Positions 56,778 to 64,000 of a stretch of 64,000 nt of DNA are shown here, piece after piece (position 1 is the stretch's first letter; each line of letters opens with the position of its first letter). Source of the DNA: Algoriphagus sp. CAU 1675 (GTDB taxonomy: Bacteria; Bacteroidota; Bacteroidia; Cytophagales; Cyclobacteriaceae); NCBI RefSeq assembly GCF_029222925.1, contig NZ_JARHUI010000001.1:558986-622985 (forward strand). Direction: 5' to 3'. The position numbers and the translations under genes are program-made. The notes under the pieces were generated by a model. The model searched no databases, was not told where the DNA came from, and saw only the letters and a program-made list of their open reading frames with translations.

Positions 56778-59234
56778 TTATTTTATCATTTCCCTAAGTC
56801 TCTTTCTGGCTTCCTCAAACCGACTCATCATTCGATTCATTTCAGTATCGCCGTAGGCAGCTTTAGATATTCCTTCAGCTGCATCAATCGCCCGAATGAG
56901 ATCTGCTGCAGCTGCTTTACGCGAATTTGGATCGGTACTACCAATAGCTTCGATCCATACTGGAGAGCTATGCGCAAAAGGACGTGCGTGCATACTGGGC
57001 CAGGAGTCTTCTCTTTGTTCGCCCGCATAGGCACGTATCGCAACCCATCCACCCTCGGGAAGTGTCACTTTTCCTTTATAATTTCTCGTCTCTCCGGCAT
57101 TTACTTCATCCAGCTTTTCGACAACCTCCCCGTTTACGATCAACTCAACCACATCAATAGCACTGGTGCTTGCCAGCGTAGCGGTCCAATCTTGGGTACC
57201 ACTGGAAACGACATCTCCGGGTTTTGCCTTTTCTCCCACTTGGAAAAGTAAGGCAGGACCCGTCGTTACAAATCCTTTTCCGGCCATCGCCGCCTCAAGT
57301 ACTGCTTCAGAAGTCATTTCTTCACCTTCCAACCGCACGTAATTTCTTCCGGTGCCGACTGCCATGGTACGATGGAAATCCACCCACATGTCTGTCCCTG
57401 ACATGGCAGCTACAGGACGCCCGATATTCAGAAGTCGATACCAAACATGACTGTTTCCCAAAGGACTTGTCCAGGCACAGACCATTTCAAAGCCGATGCG
57501 CTCAGCTAGTACCCCATCAGAAATTAGCTCAATTGGAATTGGATTGTCATCTAAATGGTCAAAAGGATCTAAATCTTCGGTTATGGGGTGGACATATGTA
57601 AGAAAAGCTCCTGTTTGATCTGCAAAGTCCACTACCTCTCCATTGCTTCGGTCCGGGTCACCAAGTTTGGGATTGGTGGGTCCCCAAAACCACGGGGCGT
57701 AGGCTTTATCTGTTCCCAATAAGCTTACATGGCCATGAAAGTGTGATCTCACTTCTTGGCTTTGAGTGACAATTCGGCCATCTTTTTCTGTTTCCTTCCC
57801 AATCAGTGAGGCGTCGATTCTCCGTTCCCAACGGTTCCAAGACATGGGAGCCAGCAGATCAAGGTCCTCGCCTTCCAAGGCCTGAAGGGCGTCTTGATGT
57901 GTAGCCCGATGGTGTCCATCACCATTCAGGTGCACGTGGTGATCTGCCGATGCATAGCCTGCAGCCTTTGCATCCCAAATCGGACTGATGGTTAGGCTGA
58001 CTTCTGTTGATCCTCCATCAATTACCTGGATGGTGGACTGAGTAATTGGGGTCATGGGGCCTTGGACACCTATAACTTGATAATTTCCTGCAGGAAGTGA
58101 AAAGCTGGCTTCTCCTTCTAAATAAAAATAATGACGGCCTGTTTGTGGATCTACATACGTGGCATTTTCATGGGAAGGGACAGGATAGCCATCCTCTCGA
58201 AGGATGGAGATCCGTGCCGTAATGGGTTTTCCAGATTCATCGGTCACGTTCACTTTCAGAGATCCACTTGCCTCTCTCAAATCCCAATTTAGAATTTTCA
58301 CCTCCTTGGCTTCTCCTCCATAGGTCGGAATTTGCATCAGTTTGAATTGCCTGTTTTCATCCAATTCGACGAAAAAAATCTGCTCACCATCAGCGCTAAA
58401 GGCCGGAGTTAGGGCAAAAGGATTTCCATCTGTAAGGCGGTGTTTCACCCGAGGATCATCCAAATCCATGGTCCAAAGGTGATAGTCATTGTCAATGGGC
58501 GCGCTGTAAACGATCAGGCGCTGAGCGGGATGGGCATCTGCAGTCAAATGGTAGGTGAGCGTCTGTGCGAGGGCAATAGAGTCGGTGTTGTTTTGAAAGT
58601 TCCTGATTCGAAGTACCCGGTGGGCACCGTTTCCATGGAGGTACATTAGGCTTTCGCCATCGTTTAGCCTTCGGGGATTTCGTTCTACCTGGCGGAGATC
58701 GGTCAGCGGTTCGTCTTCTCCGGAGAGGAGGTGATAGCGGCGAAGATTCAGTGAGCCGGTTTTTCCGGAGGTATAATAAATCCATTCTCCATCAGATGAG
58801 AATTCCGGGTCTAATTCGATAGTCTCAGTATCAATTCTTTTCTCCTCCCCACTTGCCAAATCGCGAACAATTATGGCTGTGTTTTTCCCCTCATCTCTTA
58901 CAAAAGTCAGTTTTTTCCCATCGGGTGACCATCTCGGTCGAGAGTCGATACCCGAACCTTTTGTCAATCGAATAGCAGTTCCGGTTTCTAGATTTAGGTT
59001 CCAAATCCACCCTCGGGCGGCGAAGGCCAACTGCTTTCCATCCGGTGCAGGAGCGGGATCTGTCGGACCGTAAACCAGAATGGGCAACTCATGCTGTTCC
59101 AGGTAAACATGATGTCCAAAGTCAGAGAGCTTGGAATAATGATTGGTCCACTGGGCTGAAACAACCGTCAGCGTAAGGACTTGTACTAAAGCTGAAATCA
59201 ATAGGCCAGCTACTCTACGTGTGAGATTGTACAT
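56778..59234 (-). CDS. TolB-type propeller fused to a CehA/McbA-type metallohydrolase, exported
   Basis: The 818-aa protein has a signal sequence, then PD40/TolB-like repeats (about 60-320; WSPDGKKLTFVRDEG, FSSDGEWIYYTS). A beta-sandwich segment (about 345-420) follows, then a PHP-like CehA/McbA domain with metal ligands His433 and His435 in HHVHLNGDG, plus later histidines in FHGHVSLLG, YVHPI and SGTDMWVDFHR. CehA relatives hydrolyse carbaryl-type esters, while others have unknown substrates. The fusion parallels the propeller-amidohydrolase at 29037-32666 although the catalytic domains are unrelated. Two small membrane-protein genes follow closely. Confidence 0.88.
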   Translation of the reverse strand: MYNLTRRVAGLLISALVQVLTLTVVSAQWTNHYSKLSDFGHHVYLEQHELPILVYGPTDPAPAPDGKQLAFAARGWIWNLNLETGTAIRLTKGSGIDSRPRWSPDGKKLTFVRDEGKNTAIIVRDLASGEEKRIDTETIELDPEFSSDGEWIYYTSGKTGSLNLRRYHLLSGEDEPLTDLRQVERNPRRLNDGESLMYLHGNGAHRVLRIRNFQNNTDSIALAQTLTYHLTADAHPAQRLIVYSAPIDNDYHLWTMDLDDPRVKHRLTDGNPFALTPAFSADGEQIFFVELDENRQFKLMQIPTYGGEAKEVKILNWDLREASGSLKVNVTDESGKPITARISILREDGYPVPSHENATYVDPQTGRHYFYLEGEASFSLPAGNYQVIGVQGPMTPITQSTIQVIDGGSTEVSLTISPIWDAKAAGYASADHHVHLNGDGHHRATHQDALQALEGEDLDLLAPMSWNRWERRIDASLIGKETEKDGRIVTQSQEVRSHFHGHVSLLGTDKAYAPWFWGPTNPKLGDPDRSNGEVVDFADQTGAFLTYVHPITEDLDPFDHLDDNPIPIELISDGVLAERIGFEMVCAWTSPLGNSHVWYRLLNIGRPVAAMSGTDMWVDFHRTMAVGTGRNYVRLEGEEMTSEAVLEAAMAGKGFVTTGPALLFQVGEKAKPGDVVSSGTQDWTATLASTSAIDVVELIVNGEVVEKLDEVNAGETRNYKGKVTLPEGGWVAIRAYAGEQREDSWPSMHARPFAHSSPVWIEAIGSTDPNSRKAAAADLIRAIDAAEGISKAAYGDTEMNRMMSRFEEARKRLREMIK

Positions 59235-59349
59235 TTTGAATTAGGTTTATTCTGCATGAAATACTTCTTGCCCTTGATTTTTCTTGAAAAGAGAAATGGA
59301 CTTTAAAATGAAATGTCAATCATCTCATTTCCCGTAATTGCGTAATCGA

Positions 59350-59814
59350 TTACTCATCAGTTAAGGTCACAAACAATTGGGATTGAATCAGCCAAGTCCC
59401 TGATTTTTTGGTCCATTGTGCGGAATATTTCCCGCCCACCATAGCTTCTTCTGATCCTTCCTGATATCCTTTCCAAGTACCTGTTTCCCAAGCCAATTGT
59501 GTGTCGGGATTAACGATGATTTCATCGGGGGTCCGCACCCAAAACATTCTTGATCCCGAAACTTTTTGGATATACTCTATCAATGCTTCTTTTCCTGAAA
59601 TCAAGGTTCCGGCACCTGTGGTGATCAGTACATCATCTGTTAAAAAGGTATTGTTGAGTTCTTCGTCAAATGCTTTCAATGCTAGATTGGATGCCTGCCG
59701 CTGAGTCAAAATGGCTTCGGTCTCAGGGTTTGACTTTTGTGCGTATCCGGGAATGGATAGAAACCCGAAACAAAGCAAACCTATTCCTTGAATGATAGTT
59801 TTAAGTGAGGTCAT
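59350..59814 (-). CDS. Exported NTF2-like (DUF4440/SnoaL) protein
   Basis: The 154-aa protein has a signal peptide (cleavage near GYAQ). A compact NTF2-like fold follows: ALKAFDEELNNTFLTDDVLI, then GTWKGYQ and KYSAQWTKKSGTWLIQSQLFV. Such proteins are cone-shaped ligand-binding or enzymatic domains, and no active site can be named. Its ATG overlaps the stop of the DsrE-like gene upstream by 4 nt, so the pair is translationally coupled. Confidence 0.85.
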   Translation of the reverse strand: MTSLKTIIQGIGLLCFGFLSIPGYAQKSNPETEAILTQRQASNLALKAFDEELNNTFLTDDVLITTGAGTLISGKEALIEYIQKVSGSRMFWVRTPDEIIVNPDTQLAWETGTWKGYQEGSEEAMVGGKYSAQWTKKSGTWLIQSQLFVTLTDE

Positions 59815-60347
59815 AATACAATTACTTGGTAACCCTTTTGAGTTAAATCTGTGGTTGCTGTAAATCGGGAAGCTGCCAATCTTACTCCCGGATAGATCAT
59901 TTCAGGAACAAGATTTTGTTTCATCATAGATTGACCACAGACGATCACTTGAACTCCATTTCTCTGAAACTCCTCCAATAAGGCTGCATTAGGATTAGGC
60001 AGACCAAATCGCTTCTGGTATTCTTTATTGGAAAGGACCAAGGGAGTAGAACCACTGAATATCACCAGGGCCAACTCTATATTTTCGGCGGGTACTCCGG
60101 CATATACGTGGAGATTGTACATTCGAGCAGCATAGTCGAGATCTTCCCCCACTTCTTCTTTGGATTTTAGTTTATTGCCCAATTCAACTACCAGTTTATA
60201 CTTTTTCGTTGGATCGGGTTTTTCTACCTCAAATGGGACTTCTATAACACCTCCATATTCTTGGATCGCTGGGAAGACGAAGGATTGGGAAAAGCCTTGG
60301 GTAAAAGCACTCAAAAAGAGTATTAGGGAAAGGATTTTGTTTTTCAT
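59811..60347 (-). CDS. Exported DsrE family protein
   Basis: The 178-aa protein has a signal peptide (cleavage near GFSQS) followed by a DsrE/DsrF-like fold: KYKLVVELGN, LDYAARMYNLHV, ELALVIFSGSTPLV, and NGVQVIVCGQSMM with a conserved cysteine near residue 138. Cytosolic DsrE proteins handle sulfur or act in tRNA thiolation, whereas exported versions are of unclear function. The stop overlaps the NTF2-like gene start. Confidence 0.85.
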   Translation of the reverse strand: MKNKILSLILFLSAFTQGFSQSFVFPAIQEYGGVIEVPFEVEKPDPTKKYKLVVELGNKLKSKEEVGEDLDYAARMYNLHVYAGVPAENIELALVIFSGSTPLVLSNKEYQKRFGLPNPNAALLEEFQRNGVQVIVCGQSMMKQNLVPEMIYPGVRLAASRFTATTDLTQKGYQVIVL

Positions 60348-60373
60348 CTTGTTTTGGGAAAGAGTAAAAAAAA

Positions 60374-60394
60374 GGATCTGCTTATTGCAGATCC
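60374..60394 (-). terminator. Rho-independent terminator embracing the S9 peptidase stop codon
   Basis: Perfect 8-bp stem GGATCTGC/GCAGATCC with a 5-nt loop that contains part of the stop codon (60382-60384), followed by eight T on the minus strand. One arm is therefore coding sequence. Confidence 0.9.
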
Positions 60395-62415
60395 CGATAA
60401 TGATTAAACCAACTTAAAATCGCCGCACTCTTACTCATCAGCATGCTGGGCCGATTGACCAAGCCATGAGAAGCATTCGGGATACGAACCATGGCAGACT
60501 CTACACCTTGTAGTTTGAGTGCTGCGTAATATTGTTCGGATTCCGAAATCGGAGTTCGGAAATCCTGCTCCCCGGTCAATAGCATGGTTGGGGTTTTTAC
60601 ATTGCCTACCAAAGAGAGAGGGGATCTTCTCCAATAATTTTCAATGTCTTCCCAAGGCTTTGCACCGAACCAATATTTTGTGAAAAAGACAGGGTTGTCT
60701 GCATGAAGCACAAAACTAGTCCAATTAATAACCGGCTTGGCAACCACAGCGGCTTTGAAGCGATCTGTTTTGCCCACGATCCAAGCAGTCAATACTCCGC
60801 CTCCTGATCCCCCGGTCACAAAAAGATTATCCGTATCGATGTATCCTTTTTCAATCACCGCGTCCACTCCTGACATCAAATCTTCATAATCATGGTTGGG
60901 GTAATCGTGGTGAATAGCATTTCCGAATTCCTGTCCATATCCCGTACTTCCGCGAGGGTTGGTGTAAAGAACCACATAACCTGCAGCGGCATAGGCTTGG
61001 ATTTCATAGGCAAATGAAGGACCGTACATGGCAAAAGGTCCGCCGTGAATTTCCAGGATGAATGGATATTTTTTTCCTGGATCAAAATCTGGAGGAGTGA
61101 CTATCCAACCCTGAACTTTTTTCCCGTCAAAACTGGATTTCCACCAGATTTCTTCGGTTTTACCGATTTTACGATAGGAGAAAAGGTCATCGTTGACAGC
61201 CGTCAATCTTTTAGTCTGTCCATCTGCCCAGATAGCCAGGTCAGCAGGATGCTCAGGACCGCCTTGGGTATACGCAAATCGGTTTGTGGAGGAAACGGTA
61301 AATGTGCCTGCATTGTAAGGTCTTCCCAAATCCAGTCCGCCAAGCCCTTCTACGACAGTTCTGATTTTACCGCTGAGGTTTACATGCCCAATTTTGGTGT
61401 CCCCAAATTCATCGTATTGAAAATAGATCCCTTTTCCATTGGCTTCCCATTGGGGATTGCCGGCATCGCGATCCAGGTCGGCTGTAAGGTTTTTGACCCC
61501 AGAGCCATCGATATTCATTACATAGAGGTGGGTCACCTGATAGCCTTGGAAAGTGTCGTCATTTCCAGTGAAAGCGATCAGTTTGCCATCTGGAGAGATG
61601 GTGGGGTTGGAGTCTGGGCCAAAGCGGGAAGTAAAGGCTTTGATCTCACCACTGGAGAGGCTCAGTTGATAGATTTCAGAGTTAGCTGGTTCAAATTCAC
61701 TGTTTTCCTTGAGATTGGCCGAGAAAAAGAGGCTTTTTCCATCTTTTGCCCAAACAGGGTTTCCATGATTATTGGAAGTAAATGTACGCTGGCGTGGAGT
61801 GCCCCCATCTATTCCCAACGTGAAAATCTGACGGTGACCAGGCTTAAGGTACCCTGCTCCATCACCTCTATAGCGCATTTCATCTATGTAAATAGGTCCT
61901 GGATTCCAATTGGCACCCTCTGGTTTGGAAGGAACTTGTAGGAGGGACTTTTTAGCCTCCGGTACAAATTGAGTGAATGCCAATTGCTGATCATCCGGAC
62001 TCCAGGAAACCGCCCCTGGAGGGGTGGAGGTATTGGTCAGGACTTGGGTTTCTCTACTGTCGACCATCATTAGGTAGAGCTTTACCTTCTCGTCATCCTG
62101 GTTGGAAAGGAAGACAAGTTTTTTCCCGTCGTTGGACCATCGAGGTGCATAATCCCGCTGATTTCCCTGGGTGAGTTGACGGATTTGGCTTCCGTCTGCA
62201 TTGCTGATCCAGATGTTGGAATAGTCCCGGTCAGTCATGATGTCTTTGAAATTCCGGACATAAGCGATCTGCGACCCGTCTGGGGAAATTTGAGGGTCTG
62301 TGATATATTCCAGGTCAAAGAGATCGGTGAGTTCTAGGTTGGTTTTTTCCTGGGCCTGGACGTTCAGCCCCAAGCTGAGTCCAATTGCCAAAACCAGAAT
62401 CCATTTCGTTTTCAT
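60382..62415 (-). CDS. S9 family prolyl oligopeptidase-type peptidase, exported
   Basis: The 677-aa protein runs from the ATG at 62413-62415, which gives a clean signal peptide ending NVQAQ. A TTG-initiated extension to 62460 would put 15 polar residues before it. PD40/TolB-like propeller repeats cover about 30-400 (WSNDGKKLVFLSNQDD, ISPDGKLIAFTGND). The hydrolase domain has nucleophile Ser537 in GGSGGG, a likely catalytic Asp in GEQDFRTP and the likely His in NASHGLV. It is an acylaminoacyl- or dipeptidyl-peptidase type enzyme and resembles the S9 gene at 12671-14740 in layout. It starts 41 nt downstream of the sulfatase stop. Confidence 0.92.
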   Translation of the reverse strand: MKTKWILVLAIGLSLGLNVQAQEKTNLELTDLFDLEYITDPQISPDGSQIAYVRNFKDIMTDRDYSNIWISNADGSQIRQLTQGNQRDYAPRWSNDGKKLVFLSNQDDEKVKLYLMMVDSRETQVLTNTSTPPGAVSWSPDDQQLAFTQFVPEAKKSLLQVPSKPEGANWNPGPIYIDEMRYRGDGAGYLKPGHRQIFTLGIDGGTPRQRTFTSNNHGNPVWAKDGKSLFFSANLKENSEFEPANSEIYQLSLSSGEIKAFTSRFGPDSNPTISPDGKLIAFTGNDDTFQGYQVTHLYVMNIDGSGVKNLTADLDRDAGNPQWEANGKGIYFQYDEFGDTKIGHVNLSGKIRTVVEGLGGLDLGRPYNAGTFTVSSTNRFAYTQGGPEHPADLAIWADGQTKRLTAVNDDLFSYRKIGKTEEIWWKSSFDGKKVQGWIVTPPDFDPGKKYPFILEIHGGPFAMYGPSFAYEIQAYAAAGYVVLYTNPRGSTGYGQEFGNAIHHDYPNHDYEDLMSGVDAVIEKGYIDTDNLFVTGGSGGGVLTAWIVGKTDRFKAAVVAKPVINWTSFVLHADNPVFFTKYWFGAKPWEDIENYWRRSPLSLVGNVKTPTMLLTGEQDFRTPISESEQYYAALKLQGVESAMVRIPNASHGLVNRPSMLMSKSAAILSWFNHYRDLQ

Positions 62416-62456
62416 GTGTACAATAGTTAAGTTATCTTTTTTGAGTTCTAAACTTG

Positions 62457-64000
62457 TCAACCTCCGGCTTGAGGGGTGGGTATAACGACCCCTACTTCTT
62501 CAGCGTATTTCTTCCATTCCTGAATCATTTCCTCTAATTTTTCCGGGTGACTTGCCTTTAGATCGATTTGCTCTTCCCTGTCTTTCGCTAAGTTATAAAG
62601 TTCGAAATTTTTCGGATCAAATGGACTTCTTAGATTCACCAGTTTCCAGTCACCCTTTCGGACCATGACATAGCCCCTGTGTTCCAGAGCAAATACATAA
62701 GTAGAATCATGGATCTGCTGTTTCTCAGCAGAGAATAGAGGAAGGAGGGATTTTCCCGGTAATGGCTTCACCTTCTTTGATTTCCAAGTTTCGGGATAGG
62801 AAACTCCTGCCAATTGATAAAAGGTAGGTGCCAAATCCATCACCGTCACAAATTCGTTATTGATCTGACCTGCTTTTTCAACTTGGGGACCGGAAATAAT
62901 CATGGGTGCGACCATCCCTCCTTCTGTGGTATAGCCCTTGAAATAACGGAATGGGGCATTGCTGCTTTCCGCCCATTGGGGGCCATAGGAAATGAAGGAG
63001 TTTTCCGTTCCCATTTCCTCATAGGCATCTGTATAATTTTCTTTTAGGAAAGGTCCAAAACTGGAATGGTAAAAGAAGTCTTCCGCAGCGGCTCCATTGT
63101 CCGATACGAAGACAATCAGGGTGTTTTCATACAGTCCTTTTTCCTTGAGATAACTGATTAATCGGCCTATGTTGTAATCGAGGTTATCAACCATTCCCGC
63201 ATAAAGCTCCATCTTCCGGGCTTCCTTCTTTTGTTCTTCCGGAGTGAGGGAATCCCAAGGAGCAACCCGAGGATGCAAAGCAGGAAGAGCGGCATTGAAA
63301 GGAATGATTCCGGATTTTTTGAGGGATTCCAGCCTTTTTTTTCGAAGGACTTCATATCCCTCATCGTACCTGCCTTGGTATTTATTCCAAAATTTTTCGT
63401 CTACCTGGAGCGGCCAATGTGGAGAAGTGTAGGCGGCAAAGGCAAAAAACGGTTGGCGATCTTCCCGATTGGATTCGATGTAGGAGATCAACTTGTCTGT
63501 ATAAAAATCAGTAGAATAAGCACCTTCCGGCCAGCTTGCTTTTTGGCCGTTTTCGGTGTAAGGTGACTCCGGTGCCTCTGGAAAAATCCCCCGACTGCTG
63601 TAATGATTGGCACCTCCCTCAAGGGTTACGAAGGATTTTTCAAAGCCCTTTTGATGCGGATTGTCTTCGGGTTTCAAACCCAAATGCCATTTACCAACGG
63701 TATAGGTATGATACCCGGCTTCTTGCAAGAGTTCGGGAATAGGAACAATCCGGTCGCTGAGATGTCCTTCATATCCCGGAACCTCCGTGACCAAATCCTG
63801 AGACCCCATCCCGGCGACATGATTGTAATTCCCAGACAACATCATGGCTCGGCTGACCGCACAAAAAGGAGCTGTAGTATATTGGCTAAACCGAATGCCT
63901 TCCTCTGCAAGCCGATCCAGGTTTGGGGTTTCCATGTCTCCACCAAAAGACCCCAAATCTCCATAACCCAAGTCATCCGCCACGATTAAAAGTATGTTGG
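62457..64000 (-). CDS. Sulfatase (5' end cut by window)
   Basis: The frame is open to the right edge; codons before the apparent start (NILLIV) show that the true start lies outside, so 513 residues are visible. It is an S1-type sulfatase of the alkaline phosphatase superfamily: metal Asp pair in VADDLGYGD, the formylglycine-type cysteine in FCAVSRAMMLSG, the GKWHLG motif and FVSDNGA. The modification motif reads C-A-V-S-R rather than the usual C-x-P/A-x-R. It would remove sulfate from a sulfated glycan or ester, which fits a marine habitat and the CE15 esterase. The presence of a signal peptide cannot be judged here. Confidence 0.92.
   Translation of the reverse strand, partial: NILLIVADDLGYGDLGSFGGDMETPNLDRLAEEGIRFSQYTTAPFCAVSRAMMLSGNYNHVAGMGSQDLVTEVPGYEGHLSDRIVPIPELLQEAGYHTYTVGKWHLGLKPEDNPHQKGFEKSFVTLEGGANHYSSRGIFPEAPESPYTENGQKASWPEGAYSTDFYTDKLISYIESNREDRQPFFAFAAYTSPHWPLQVDEKFWNKYQGRYDEGYEVLRKKRLESLKKSGIIPFNAALPALHPRVAPWDSLTPEEQKKEARKMELYAGMVDNLDYNIGRLISYLKEKGLYENTLIVFVSDNGAAAEDFFYHSSFGPFLKENYTDAYEEMGTENSFISYGPQWAESSNAPFRYFKGYTTEGGMVAPMIISGPQVEKAGQINNEFVTVMDLAPTFYQLAGVSYPETWKSKKVKPLPGKSLLPLFSAEKQQIHDSTYVFALEHRGYVMVRKGDWKLVNLRSPFDPKNFELYNLAKDREEQIDLKASHPEKLEEMIQEWKKYAEEVGVVIPTPQAGG

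Noticed and set aside
59342..59353. Perfect 12-bp palindrome GTAATCGATTAC at the end of the NTF2-like gene
   Set aside because: It overlaps the stop codon, has no loop or T run, and has no second copy in the neighbourhood that would suggest an operator.
61045..61941. A 298-aa open frame on the plus strand
   Set aside because: It is antisense to the S9 peptidase, whose propeller and catalytic motifs are unambiguous. The plus-strand translation is rich in Cys, Phe and Ser and shows no family features.
1..64000. tRNA, rRNA, transposase, integrase or toxin-antitoxin genes
   Set aside because: I looked for these across both strands and found no supporting sequence.

Overview
The window looks like a chromosomal segment of a marine or aquatic Bacteroidota, most likely a Cyclobacteriaceae/Algoriphagus-type organism. 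This is inferred from gene content and style: SPI, SPII and Tat-exported hydrolases, Reg_prop sensor kinases, DUF6090 membrane proteins, poor Shine-Dalgarno sites and TAnnTTTG-like promoter remnants. No sequence search was possible. There are no rRNA or tRNA genes, CRISPR arrays, insertion sequences or phage genes that I can see. Genes are densely packed, and both ends of the window cut through genes.

Left region (1-20359): mostly exported hydrolases on the minus strand. They are a truncated M14 carboxypeptidase, a Tat-exported type-B carboxylesterase, an 843-aa M14 peptidase, an S9 peptidase overlapping a class-C beta-lactamase-like hydrolase, a beta-helix surface lipoprotein and an M28 aminopeptidase. 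A CE15 glucuronoyl esterase lies on the plus strand. Embedded among them are a short alpha-glucan phosphorylase that lacks the usual PLP lysine, uvrA, and a pnuC/NadR-kinase pair for nicotinamide riboside salvage. Several rho-independent terminators are clear.

ebo region (20720-27323): a complete six-gene eboABCDEF cluster on the plus strand, followed tail-to-tail by an HD-domain hydrolase and a YitT-type membrane protein. A 1209-aa TolB-propeller/amidohydrolase fusion follows.

Signalling region (32758-56734): a minus-strand unit of propeller histidine kinase, membrane histidine kinase, receiver protein, receiver-adenylate cyclase and DUF6090 protein. A plus-strand unit follows: FIST sensor, GAF-adenylate cyclase, a large cytosolic protein that I recognise as colinear with the N-terminal half of VioB (violacein pathway) but without its ferritin-like domain, and a kelch-like exported protein. 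After a small membrane ORF and a bile-acid/sodium symporter family transporter come two more histidine kinases (one propeller-type, one with an NTF2-like N-terminus) and two DUF6090-like membrane proteins. Four kinases share an almost identical catalytic core, but only two receiver domains are encoded nearby, which suggests convergence of several inputs on a cAMP-producing output.

Right region (56778-64000): again exported hydrolases on the minus strand. They are a TolB-propeller/CehA-type metallohydrolase, an exported DsrE-like plus NTF2-like pair, an S9 peptidase, and a sulfatase cut by the window end. Overall the segment combines extracellular peptide and polysaccharide scavenging with a dense cAMP/two-component signalling block and an ebo secondary-metabolite trafficking cluster.
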